A stretch of DNA of 64,000 nt, taken from the NCBI RefSeq assembly GCF_019175385.1, contig NC_083339.1, positions 115,429,601-115,493,600 on the forward strand, read 5' to 3'. Positions within the stretch are counted from its first letter, which is position 1. Each line of letters begins with the position of its first letter. The position numbers and the translations under genes were made by a program. Shown here piece after piece: positions 48,620 through 58,841 of the stretch. Below the pieces are notes generated by a model. It was given only the letters and a program-made list of their open reading frames with translations. It searched no databases and was not told the DNA's origin. Source of the stretch: Lycium barbarum. Lineage: Eukaryota; Streptophyta; Magnoliopsida; Solanales; Solanaceae.

Positions 48620-49150
48620 TTAATCATCATCAGAGTACAAGTCCTTAATATCGTCCTCAGAAAAATATTGGCGGTTTCTTAAGACACATCTTTTTTCAGT
48701 AGCAGTTAGTTCTCTACCAGTTGATGATGCTTGTTCTTCGGCCAACTTTAGCATGTAAAATCTACAACATCTTGCCAGCATTCTGTTATTTTCCTTTCTA
48801 ATTCTTTGCACGGCAAACTCGCAACTTTCTGGACCTACTTGAGGCATGGTTAAGGAGTACCTTGTTGGGATTGGAGCGTTGAGATTTTCCAAGTCACGAA
48901 CAAGACGTTCTGATTCGGCAAGCCGATGTGACCATTCTCGACGTAAACCGTAATAATATTCCCGCGGATCTGAATATTTAACACTGCAGAAATCATCATT
49001 ACGCTCTATAAGAAGGTGGGGATTTAGCTCATCTAGTTTGAAACCACTGGTATCGCTCGAAAAACTACTATGATTTGAACTTTCATCATCACTGCTATTT
49101 GGTTCTTTTGGAAGGAGTAAAGACTAAGGTGAGTTTCTACTGCTTGACAT
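48620..49150 (-). pseudogene. MULE-1 accessory ORF A (one in-frame stop)
   Basis: 177 codons from ATG 49150 to the stop at 48620, with a TAG at codon 9. The rest is open: a Ser/Asp-rich N-terminus, REWSHRLAESERLVRDLEN, MPQVGPESCEFAVQRIRKE, NNRMLARCCRFYMLKLAEEQ and an acidic C-terminus (EDDIKDLYSDDD). It may start at a later Met (48892) if the stop is real. It shares the layout W--R--EAE---L, then MP---E-F--A--R-R-ENNRM--R, with ORF B, so the two are paralogues. I do not recognise the family. No zinc finger or membrane segment is seen; it is probably a soluble, partly helical charged protein. It ends 36 bp from the left TIR. Confidence 0.65.
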
Positions 49151-49213
49151 TGAATAATATGGTGTAGTCTATTACGAAAAGAAAGGGCTATTTATATAGT
49201 TGCAAACCCCCAA

Positions 49214-49234
49214 GGGGGGGGGGGGGGGGGGGGG
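49214..49234 (+). repeat. G21 homopolymer between the accessory ORFs
   Basis: Twenty-one consecutive G, then A and GGG. Possible G-quadruplex; the length is uncertain in most sequencing chemistries. Confidence 0.9.
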
Positions 49235-49279
49235 AGGGTCTTAATGACCCTACCTACTTACCTTCTTGTAAGAAAAATA

Positions 49280-49702
49280 TTAATCTTCATCGAACATTTC
49301 ACAGTCCGAATCCCACTTGGATCTAAATCTTGTGCTACCATGTATACCATATTCTACCCTATGGTAACGTATTTGCATCCGATTGTTCTCTTCGCGAAAA
49401 CGATTAAAAGCCAAATTAAACTCTTTTGGAGTTTCGCGAGGCATTGACATAGCACGTTTTTTTGGGCGTTTAAGCCCTACTGACGCTAACTTGTGCTCCC
49501 GTGCTTCAGCTTCCCTAACACGCCAATCCCACTCCTCTCTCATTTTATTATTGTATTCTCAATTGAATCTGTCGTTAGGGTTATTTGAGTAATGAAAATC
49601 ATCATCACTTAGTTCCCATGTCCTACCCATTGCTTCAAAGATGTTTGCTGGAGTGAACGATATAACACGATTAATATCTCTAAATTGGTCAAAAAATGAC
49701 AT
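49280..49702 (-). pseudogene. MULE-1 accessory ORF B (one in-frame stop), paralogue of ORF A
   Basis: 141 codons from ATG 49702 (MSFFDQFRDINRVISFTPAN) to 49280, interrupted by one TGA at codon 47. Downstream the frame reads MREEWDWRVREAEAREHKLA, a basic patch GLKRPKKRA, MPRETPKEFNLAFNRFREEN, NRMQIRYHRVE and an acidic end (DSDCEMFDED). The shared ENNRM core and the W-R-EAE helix relate it to ORF A. The basic patch could act as a nuclear localisation signal (inference). It lies divergently from the transposase. Accessory genes are known in some Mutator elements (mudrB of maize MuDR), but I see no similarity to claim. Confidence 0.65.
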
Positions 49703-50108
49703 TTTAACTCAATTTTGTGTGGAATGTTGTGTTTGTAACAGTTATTCGTCAAATTATATTATATAAAGTTTGATTCGAATTATTTTGGCAGGTGAGGTGA
49801 TGTTTGTGCAGCCGCATAGCGCAGTAAAATCATGCGTTATATAGTATAACGCATGATTTTACCGCGTTATTATGACACAAGGCCTCAATAACGCATTAAT
49901 GTACTGCGTTATAGTGCTACAACGCAGTAAATTAATGTGTTATGCGGTTCTCCATCCATTATTTGATTTGACGTAACACTGCAAAACACTGTAATTGCAT
50001 GCATGCGTTAGTCCTATTAATACCGAGTTCGTATAAGGCAAAAAAAGCATAAAATTTTAAGTTTCAACTAGTTTTATCATTCTGGATTCCTCCTCAGTTA
50101 TTCAAAAT
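49703..50108. promoter_or_regulatory. Divergent spacer of MULE-1 with an 18-3-18 palindrome
   Basis: A 406-bp region between the oppositely transcribed ORF B and transposase. It contains a perfect dyad GTAAAATCATGCGTTATA-TAG-TATAACGCATGATTTTAC split across 49824-49862, and a second imperfect dyad at about 49889-49945 built of AACGCATTAAT and ACTGCGTT parts. Sequence words from both MULE-1 and MULE-2 TIR hairpins recur here. Likely a bidirectional promoter (inference). Confidence 0.6.
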
Positions 50109-50661
50109 ATGATAGATGTTCCAAGAATTAAAGTTTCTTTATTCTGGGACGGACAAATTTTATTCGAGGAAAATAATTTGCGCCACGATTCTCCCCCAAA
50201 ATACCATGTTAAGTTTCTACTTGACTTAAAATTCTCAAAACTACTCTAAGCCTTGTATAATAGACTACAAGTTAGTAGAAGTGATTTTGATCTAAGTATA
50301 ATTGGAAAATATCCAGAACTAGTTATGGACAGTGGTACATTCAAGAAGATGATTCTTTGACTGATTATTTGAAGGCGTCGTATAATTATAGGCGATGCAT
50401 AACTTTAAACGTCCTTGAAATGTATATCGAAAAGGTGCCCATTAATCTACTTGAATTCATGGCTAGGGCTCCTCAGGAAGCCCGAAATAGCCCTCGTCGG
50501 GAAGCCCCGTCTATAATTCAGGCCGAAGTCACTCAAGCGGAACCTACTTATCAACACAATTACCCTGATATGAGTACCTATGAAAGCATCTTGACTAGCC
50601 AAATGCCTCTGGATATATTAAGTCAGCAATTTGACGGGCAGTGGTAAATATTCATTTTTTA

Positions 50662-50706
<45 letters not shown>

Positions 50707-53286
50707 GTGTAGTGGCACTTGAATGCTGCTAATGATGTCGATTATATTATTTAGGGGTTATACACCTGATATGGATCATATCGGACCTTCCTCGAGTTTC
50801 GGTGCAGTTGATTACTATCGGTACGTCTATTTGTTTAACATCAATAGTGTTATTTGATGTGTAGTAGTTAAAATATCCTAATTTATAATGTAGGGAGAAT
50901 GTGGTAGTTGCACCAAATTATAGGCAAAGGATTGCTATGGATGGTACGGATTATCCGAATTATATAGTGACATCACCCAGCGATAGTGAGGAAATACCTA
51001 ATGCGGAGGAAAGTGACGATGAGATTGAGGTTGGAATTAATCCTCAACATCAATTAGAACTGTTGCAAGACATGATGGACAGTCCGGCACACGAGGAGGA
51101 ACTGAATTTACAGCAACCATTTGAACAACAAGAGTCGACTCCAGTTCAGCCGCAAAGCCAATTTCAACAGCAAGAGTCGACGCCGATTCAGTGGCATTCC
51201 GATGAGATCTCCTATCTTGATCATCTTCAAGATCGCCCAGATGCCTTTGTCTTTACTAGGGATGATGATCATGTTCGGTGAAGTTTGTGGAAAGAGCCAG
51301 TGGATCTTTTAAAACATAAGGTTCATATTGAAAAAGGGATGATTTTCAGCTCAAAAAAATCATTGCAAAGGGCTGTTAAGATTTATTGCATCCAGGGGAT
51401 GAGGGAGTTTAAAGTTGACGATTCCACACGAAATGTTTGGCGATTGATCTGTAAGCGAAAATATCAAGGCTGCGAATGGATGCTTCGTGGTAAGGAAACT
51501 ACTGAAAAGATGTGGACTATTTCAAAGTTCTACACAAAGCACACTTGTGATATGGGTGACCTCCCAGATGATCATTGCAATCTAGATACTAATTTGATTG
51601 CGCGTGTATTAGTTGCCGACATTGGAAAAAACCCAAGGTATCCCCTTCGCCTAGGTTTATTTTATTTTTGGTGTTAATATAATGTTCGTCGTTGTTACAT
51701 GCTGATATTTCAACTTTTTCAGGTACCCTATTCAAGATTGTATTATAGCCGTCCTGAAAGTATATAGCAAACCTGTTACTAGGAGGAAGGCGTATCTTGG
51801 GCGTAGGCGTGCACATGAGATAGTCTACGGCAATTGGGAGGGCTCTTTCAAGAAGTTGCCGAGATACATGGCAGCTCTACAACATTTCAATCATGGTACT
51901 GTTGTTGAATGGAAGCTAAAATCGAAACCTGGTGTGCCCGGTAATATTTTTGATTTTGTGTTTTGGGCATTCAAACCATGCATTGATGGTTTTGCTCATT
52001 GTCGGCCTGTAATATCAATAGATGGAACACATGTGTATGGGAAGTATGACATAAAGCTGCTAATAGCAGTTGGAATGGATGCAAATGGAGCTATATTCCC
52101 TCTAGCTTTTGCAATTGCAGTTAATGAGAGCATTAGTACGTGGGGTATGTTTTTGGACTACTTAAGGCAACACGTTATTAAGGATCGCATGGGAATCTGT
52201 GTGATATCAGACAGAAATGCTGGCATATTGCACAATATGTTCAATTTGCAGGGGTGGCAGCCACCCTTTGCCTACCATCGTTATTGTTTAAGGCATTTGA
52301 AGGCAAACTTCCAAAAGGCATATCGAATCCCAGCACTTTGCAATTGGATGTGGGCGGCTGCAACAGAGCATCAGGAGAAGAAGTTTAACCTGCAGATGGA
52401 CATTATTAGGCGGGCGAATGAGGAAGCCTTCCACTGGTTGAATGCAATTGATAAAGACAAATGGACATTACACCAGGATGAAGGTAGGCGATGGGGTATG
52501 CTGACAACAAATAGCTCTGAGTCATTCAATGGTTTGTTAAAATCTGCACGCGGACTACCTGTCACTGCAATGGTGAGAATGACATTTAAGCAGGTTGTGG
52601 AGCGGTTCGTCACTAGATCAAAAGAGGCCAAAGCATATGCAACAGAAGGTCTAAGATGGTTGCCAAAACCGTCAAAACTGTTCGAGCACCACAAATATAA
52701 GGCTCAGAAACATGACCGGATGGAGTACAACCCTGCAGAGCGCATATTTGAACTCACAACAAGTGTCCACCAAGGTAAAGGAGGTAACGTCCACACAATT
52801 TGTGAGATTCCAAGAACATGCACATGCGGCAAGTGGCAATCATATCACATGCCATGTTCTCATGCCTTCAAGTGTTTCATCACAATGGGAAAAAACGCCT
52901 CCTCGTACATGGCTGAAGAATATACAGTTGAAAATTATACAAGAACGTATGCTGGAAGGTTCTACCCACTTGGCAGTGAGAGTTATTGGCCACCGGATCC
53001 ATTTTCAATAGTCGCAAATAAAGCATTTATCCGTAAATTCAGAAAGAATGCATACTCGCGTATTCATAATGAAATGGATGTTCCACCGGGGAGATACACT
53101 CGAAAATGCTCATCTTGCAATTATGTTGGTCATGATAAGCGCAAGTGTCCCTTACGACATGGTGGTCAAACTACATCTCGCGGTGGAAGTACCTCTCGTA
53201 GTGGAGGAAACTTTCATGGTGGAAGTACCTCTAGTGATGGTGGCACGTCTAGCGGTGGTGGGGGAAGATCAACTCAAGGGCATTAA
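50109..53286 (+). pseudogene. MULE-1 transposase (MuDR/mudrA type), four exons, nearly intact
   Basis: Exons 50109-50643, 50755-50820, 50894-51637 and 51723-53286, with clean GT-AG introns and matching phases. The N-terminus (MIDVPRIKVSLFWDGQILFE) resembles the PB1-like N-terminal region of these transposases. A DUF/MuDR DNA-binding-like block lies in exon 3 (FKVDDSTRNVWRLICKRKYQ...CEWMLRG). Exon 4 carries the MULE transposase domain: ISIDGTH (first Asp, about 52015), VISDRNAG (second Asp, about 52205), CLRHLKANFQ, and a Glu in the TEHQEKKF stretch. It also has a SWIM zinc finger (CTCGKWQSYHMPCSH, about 52820-52865) and a CCHC knuckle CSSCNYVGHDKRKC (about 53110-53150), with a Gly/Ser-rich tail. 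Lesions: TAA at 50247, one frameshift near 50330, TGA at 51279. About 970 codons in all. The catalytic exon is fully open. Confidence 0.92.
50663..50706 (+). repeat. (ATT)n microsatellite in transposase intron 1
   Basis: About 14 ATT repeats, within the intron between exons 1 and 2. Confidence 0.95.
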
Positions 53287-53332
53287 TTGATGAATGTTTT
53301 TTAAGATTTTTTCTTACTTTGATGATTGTATT

Positions 53333-53956
53333 TTATGCTGTTATTTTGAAGAATATTAGTATGTTAAGTATTTTCATCTACTCAAGGTTATGAATGAATG
53401 GTGCAATTTAATTAAGTTTATTTTTTTTTGTATGAATGCTGTCATTTTGAGAAACTTTTGATTAATTATTGATGAACAAGTTTAAGTCTTCGCAAAGAAC
53501 TTCAAGATAATGTCGCCGAACCTTCAAACGAAAATGGCGTTCGAGCACTTTTCAGCCACTAAAACGGTCATCCGAACTTTTGCGTATCCTTGATGTATTG
53601 ATCCTACCTTATTAATCGCACAAAAATAAGTAGGATTCTATATAAAATATTGATGTTTCGGGGTCGCGAAGCATGATTAATCTATGGTCAAAATACGTTA
53701 AAAAGTGTAATGGAAGAAGGGTTAACTAAAAGGGCTGGAAAAAAAAAAAAAACAAAGGCACTATAGCGCAGTAATTTACTGTGCTATAGCATGTCCGTTT
53801 GCACACTATAGCGCAGTAATTTACTGCGCTATAGCACTTAACGGCTCCGTCTCCGTTAGTGCTATAGCGCTATAGGTAGTTTTGTAACCTTTTTTTTTTT
53901 TGTTGGGGTATTTTGGTTCAAAATGATTTTTATAGGGCTATTATGGTTCCGGACTC
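53333..53956 (+). repeat. MULE-1 right TIR
   Basis: Inverted copy of 47954-48583, starting about 46 bp after the transposase stop. Hairpins at 53761-53789 and 53806-53834; the third (53862-53875) has lost its centre. Confidence 0.9.
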
Positions 53957-53962
53957 GAGAAA

Positions 53963-53965
<3 letters not shown>
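53957..53965 (+). repeat. 9-bp target-site duplication GAGAAACAC of MULE-1 (right)
   Basis: Matches 47945-47953. Confidence 0.95.
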
Positions 53966-53996
<31 letters not shown>

Positions 53997-54061
53997 GCTT
54001 AATTTCGAAATGAACAGCCAAATTTGATAATCGAAACAGCACCTCAACCATTAGATACTCC

Positions 54062-56309
54062 TCAAGCATCATCATCATCAAGGCAATCCAGCCCAGGAAG
54101 CTCTTCCCCCTTCAGAAGCTCTAAACTGGCACCCCTTCCTGTCGAAATGAGGCTCATCTTGTCCGCAAGGCCAAACTTCTTGACAGCCGCAACAGAATCA
54201 CCACCAGCTATGATTGTTGTTACTCCCTTTTCAGTAAGTTCTGCCAGCTTTTCTGCAATAGCCTGGATTATATACGGCAAAGGATTATTGATGCAGTCAA
54301 AACCAGTTAACGAAAGAAAACGATCTGTGACCGTTTTAAAAACCAGACCAGAAAAATAATTCTACTGGCACATAGACAAGATCTTTTTACCCTAGTTCCA
54401 GCAGCAAATTTGTCATACTCGTACACTCCCATAGGTCCATTCCAAAAGATAGTTTTTGCGGCATCTAGAGCTTCGCTAAAGGCCTTGATAGCTTCAGGTC
54501 CAATATCTAAACCCATCCAGTCATCATTGGGGATTGTAGTTACTCGAACAGCCTGAAAAGCAAAAGAAAAAAGGACTAATAGAACCAGTCAGGACAACAG
54601 ATACATGTAGAACGAGATACCATTCCCAAACGCCATTTACCTTGGTCATGGCATCAGCACCATGCTTATCTGCCATCATTATATCATGAGGAAACAATAG
54701 ATGTACATTTTTTGCACTTGCGTAGGCCATAATTGATTTCGCCTCGTTGAGCTCATGTCTTTCCACAAGTGAGGACCCAACACAGTGCCCTTTGGCGCGT
54801 AACAAAGTAAAGATAATGCCTCCACCAAGCAATAAAGTGTCGACCTTTTTATCCATAAGTGACTTTATCAAAAGACTCTTAGTTGATAGCTCTGCACCAC
54901 CAACAATGGCAAGGAATGGCTTCGGGGGGTCTTCTAGAACTCCAATAAAATAGTCAAGTTCCTAATACCAACAAGATAGCAAGAAAGATGCAAGAAAATT
55001 AAGCTACGTGCAATGCAGTAGGACAGTTTCCAGCCAAATACGTAAACCGTTTTAACCACCAAATTGACTATTTCAATTGTTTGCTAGACAATTGAGATAA
55101 ATGTTCAGTGCATGCTTTGTCACAAGTCACAACATACCAAATTTCTTGTTACACTTCACAGTCCAAAATTCATAATTTGCACCCTTTTTTTGTTGGTGCT
55201 GAAATTAAAAAATTGTACCTTTCGCATGAGTAATCCAGCAACAGCCGGTTTCAAGAGACTAGCAACCCCTTCTGTGGAGGCGTATGACCGGTGCGAAGTC
55301 CCAAAGGCCTCATTGACATACAAATCTGCAGGAGACGCCAACTTATTTGCAAAGTCCTCATCATTGAAAATCTCTTCTTTATATAATCTCAAATTTTCCA
55401 GCAGCAGAACTCCTCCCTCTGGTAATGCATTAACTAAATTGTCAACTTCTTCACCAATGCAATCACTTGCCATCGTAACCTGTGGGTAAAACACTAGCCT
55501 CTTTAGACAGGCGTAGAAGAAACAACAGACAAAAAGGATAGATGAACAGGAAACAGACCTGGAATCCCAATAGCTCTGACAGCCTTGGTACAAGTGACCT
55601 CAAGCTGTAATTTTTAATGTCACCAACTGGTAAACCCTGGAACCGGGAATTCAGATGATCAGAGAACAGATCATGCGTGGAGAATACATAGAACTTTCAC
55701 TAATGTGGTTAAAATAATTCAAAAAAAAAATTGAAAATGCACAAACAGTCTACATACAACTTTCAACTAGTGAATGAAACGGAAACAAAGCTGTTTTTCT
55801 AAAAATTATCAGAAACCTCCACTCGCTAGGGGAAAAGCTTTTAATAGCTTAAGCAGGTATATTGATAGTTAGGCATTGCTTAGAGAAAGAAAAAGCGAAT
55901 CAGGTATGCAATATTTAACTTACAAGACGAGCAATGAGAATGATACGAGCACGGTGTTCAATCAAATACTTAATGGTAGGAATAGCAGCTCGGATTCTGC
56001 TGTCATCTGTGATATTGCCGTTGCGATCCATGGGGACATTCATATCAACTCTAACCAATACCCTCTTCCCTCTGAGATCTTCTTCTTTAAGAGATTCTAC
56101 ACTCTTCTTCATCCTCGTTCCTGTTCGCCAACTGACATATAGAGACCAGACCGCTAAAGTATTAATTAATCAGAAAAATTATTATTTTTATTAGAAGCAG
56201 GTTTGGTAGACAATAAATAGGAGAGACCATGGCTCAAAAATCAAGTGAGATAAACATATTGATACTGAGAAAAGAAGAGAGAGAATTTGTGGCTTCCTTC
56301 ATACCTCAT
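54062..56309 (-). CDS. Phosphoglycerate kinase homologue with altered active site (probable pseudoenzyme)
   Basis: Six coding exons on the minus strand, all with GT-AG introns and in phase: 56131-55924, 55636-55559, 55479-55219, 54961-54641, 54552-54391, 54262-54062. ATG 56112 ([20 protein letters not shown]) gives 403 residues, the usual cytosolic PGK length. A small upstream exon ending at 56305 offers an in-frame ATG at 56309 (8 more residues). PGK transfers phosphate between 1,3-bisphosphoglycerate and ADP in glycolysis. Retained motifs: [60 protein letters not shown]. Changed: the substrate motif SHLGRP is ARLGLP (His and Arg lost), the catalytic lysine in GG(S/A)KV is Glu (GGAELS), STGGGAS is STGRGAS and IIGGGDS is IIAGGDS. 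No stops or frameshifts. No transit peptide is obvious, so cytosolic/nuclear. Either a conserved pseudoenzyme or a recent non-functional copy. Confidence 0.9.
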
Positions 56310-56331
56310 GGCTCAAAGAACCTCTCCTTTT

Positions 56332-56336
56332 CCTGC
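56332..56336 (-). promoter_or_regulatory. Predicted splice acceptor before the small 5' exon of the PGK homologue
   Basis: Minus-strand CTTAGGTTTGCAG|GAAAAGG. The MULE-2 target duplication ends directly before the CAG. The 5' exon (56332-56305) contains ATG 56309 and the donor GAG|GTATG. Confidence 0.45.
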
Positions 56337-56345
56337 AAACCTAAG
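56336..56345 (+). repeat. 10-bp target-site duplication CAAACCTAAG of MULE-2 (left)
   Basis: Exact copy at 58842-58851. The duplication may be counted as 9 or 10 bp because of a shared base. Confidence 0.92.
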
Positions 56346-56425
56346 GAGTCCGGAATCAAAATAACCCAAAAAAAAAGGGTATGAACCAAAATACTCCAGG
56401 AAAAAAAAAATGGGTACAAAAGTAC

Positions 56426-56572
56426 CTTTAACGCATGAAAATCATGCGTTAAAGGACTTAACGCGGACGGAGCCGTTAAGTCCTTTAACGCATGATTTTC
56501 ATGCGTTAAAGGTGTCCCTTTTTTGATCAAATTGTCTGATAAGCTTTAACGCATGATTTTCATGCGTTAAAG
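56426..56572 (+). promoter_or_regulatory. Three 13-3-13 hairpins in the left TIR of MULE-2
   Basis: CTTTAACGCATGA / TCATGCGTTAAAG arms with 3-nt loops at 56426-56454, 56483-56511 and 56544-56572. The linker 56455-56482 is a dyad (GACTTAACG...CGTTAAGTC) around ACGGAGCC, the same core as in MULE-1. Confidence 0.88.
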
Positions 56573-57461
56573 CTTTATCCCTTTTTTAAAAAAAAAATTC
56601 TTTCCTTCTTTTTTCCTTTCTTTCACACTTTTTTTACATACTTTAGACATAGATTAATCATGCTTCGAGACTCCAAAACTTGAATATTTTATATAGAACC
56701 CTATTTATTTTTGTGCGATTAATAAGGTAGGCTCAACACATCAAGGATACACAAAACTTCGGATTGTCGTTTTAGTGTTTGAAAAGTGCTCGAAGTCCAT
56801 TTTTGTTTGAAGACTTGTTGTCATTAGCTTTAAGTTATTTATATTTTAGGGTTTCGCGTTATTTTTATATTAATGTGTAACTTTATTTTTAGTGATTATA
56901 ACTTTATTTTTATAATCAATTAACAAAATATCAATTCATGATCAATTATTTATGTGTAATTTTTTTTTTTTTTTTTTTTTGCGTTATACCCTTCAACCCC
57001 CAAGTAATTGGAGTCTGCAACTTAAATAACCCAAAAAGTGAATTTGGGTACCAAAATAACCCATTAAAAAATCTTTTACGCACTAATTTATTTGTAAGTT
57101 GGTGAAATTTTAAATGGTCATAAATTTGTGCTCGGATGTCCATTTGATGCGATTTTTTTTTATTTTGGGTATTTTTTCCAGATCTATGCGTCTGAACTGC
57201 CGCAAGACTGTTCGGCCGCCCCGAATTTTTGAAAAACGTCAGTTATCCCATTCAATTTCAATTTTCCCCCAAATTAGTGTACAATTTTCATTTATTTCTT
57301 TTTTAAATCTAATGGCAAAAAATATATTTCAATTCCATAATCCCGTGATAATGATGTTTTCAATGTCAACTTCAAGGTTCCAAATTCAATTTAAGAAAAC
57401 AAGTTAGATAGCATTAGTGAACATACAAAATAATAAAAAGTGTCTACATTGTTACTTTAAC

Positions 57462-57550
57462 CAACTTGGCATGGTGGTAAAGCCTTTGGCTTTTGACTTT
57501 TTTTAATCTCATCCACCAGGAATCAAACCTCAACGGGAGCGTTGATAAGA
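57462..57550 (+). repeat. Possible tRNA-derived SINE remnant inside MULE-2
   Basis: TTGGCATGGTGGTAAAGC resembles a tRNA A-box region. A degenerate GAATCAAACCTC about 60 bp on could be a B-box relic. Short and decayed; low confidence. Confidence 0.25.
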
Positions 57551-58615
57551 TATTATTAGTAAAAAAATGAACTAATTTATTTAACGATTGACATGGGATA
57601 AACAAGTAAATAACATGGGAAAAAAAAATTCAGAAATAAATATATTAACAATGCCATAATTAACAAATAATTAACGGAGATCCATGGAGGTGTCGTTTTT
57701 GTAAATACTAAATTATTCATTATTTTTGAAATTAACTAAAAAAAAATCTCTAATTAGAACTTACTTAACTAGGATAAGTTATGGAGGATTTAATTAGTTA
57801 TTTTGAATAATCCATGATATTGTATTGTCAATTATAATTTACTTAACTCATCTAGTTAAAGTAATAACGAACAAAATTTTATATTAACTAACTAATCCTT
57901 CATCAAAAAATTATGTTAACTAACTAATCCTTTTCGGAAATTCTGTTAATGATGTTCAATCTAAAACTAAGGATTTAGCTTATCGTTTGTTATTCAGGAT
58001 TTAGTTTATCGTTCGTTATTCGGGATTTAGTTTATTATTCATTATTCAGGATTTAACTTATTGTTCGTTATTCGTTAATGGATTATTTTGATACCCAAAT
58101 CCACTTTTGAAGTTATTTAAGTTGCGGACTCCAATTAGTTGGGTGTTGAAGGGGATAACGCAAAAAAAAAAAAATACACAGAAATAATTAATTGTGAATT
58201 AATATTTGTTAATTGATTATGGATTATTAATTTGTTAATTTTTTATTTATTGTTAATTTATTTATTTGTGAAATTGTCAAAATAAAGTTACGCATTAATA
58301 TAAAAATAATGTATAACCCTAAAACATAAATAACTTAAAGCTAATGACAACAAGTCTTCAAACAAAAATGGACTTCGAGCACTTTTCAATCACTAAAACG
58401 ACAATCCGAAGTTTTTTGTATCCTTGATGTGTTGAGCCTACCTTATTAATCGCACAAAAATAAATAGGGTTCTATATAAAATATTCAAGTTTTGGAGTCT
58501 CGAAGCATGATTAATCTATGTCTAAAGTATGTAAAAAAAGTGTGAAAGAAAGGAAAAAAGAAGGAAAGAAAGAAAGAAAAGAAAGAAAGAAATTTAAAAA
58601 AACAAAAGGATAAAG

Positions 58616-58762
58616 CTTTAACGCATGAAAATCATGCGTTAAAGCTTATCAGACAATTTGACCAAAAAAGGAACACCTTTAACGCATGAAAATCATGCGT
58701 TAAAGGACTTAACGGCTACGTCCGCGTTAAGTCCTTTAACGTATGATTTTCATGCGTTAAAG
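58616..58762 (+). promoter_or_regulatory. Three 13-3-13 hairpins in the right TIR of MULE-2
   Basis: At 58616-58644, 58677-58705 and 58734-58762 (one arm mismatch in the last), with the linker dyad at 58706-58733. Mirror image of the left side. Confidence 0.88.
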
Positions 58763-58841
58763 GTACTTTTGTACCCGTTTTTTTTTCCTGGGGTATTTTG
58801 GTTCATACCCTTTTTTTGGGGGTTATTTTGGTTCCGAACTC

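Larger units (their letters stand above)
47954..53956 (+). mobile_element. MULE-1: Mutator-like element with transposase, 6003 bp
   Basis: Long terminal inverted repeats (47954-48583 and 53333-53956) start GAGTCCGGAACCATAATAGC; the first 42 bp are identical on both sides. A perfect 9-bp target duplication is the Mutator hallmark. Inside are two minus-strand accessory ORFs on the left and a plus-strand four-exon transposase on the right, facing away from a shared 400-bp spacer. Both transcription units end about 40 bp from the inner edge of a TIR. It lies about 100 bp beyond the PGK stop codon, tail-to-tail with that gene. Confidence 0.95.
56346..58841 (+). mobile_element. MULE-2: non-autonomous Mutator-like element, 2496 bp
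   Basis: Termini GAGTCCGGAATCAAAATAACCC and the inverted GGGTTATTTTGGTTCCGAACTC, with long inverted repeats of about 720-770 bp (56346 to about 57069 and about 58072 to 58841) and a 10-bp target duplication. The interior of about 1 kb is AT-rich and non-coding. Terminal sequence, the AT-rich subterminal block (TTTTTGTGCGATTAATAAGG) and hairpin architecture match MULE-1, so it belongs to the same family and could be mobilised by a related transposase. It is inserted in the predicted first intron of the PGK homologue. Confidence 0.92.

Noticed and set aside
52371..52694. Minus-strand frame of 107 codons
   Set aside because: Antisense shadow of the transposase catalytic exon.
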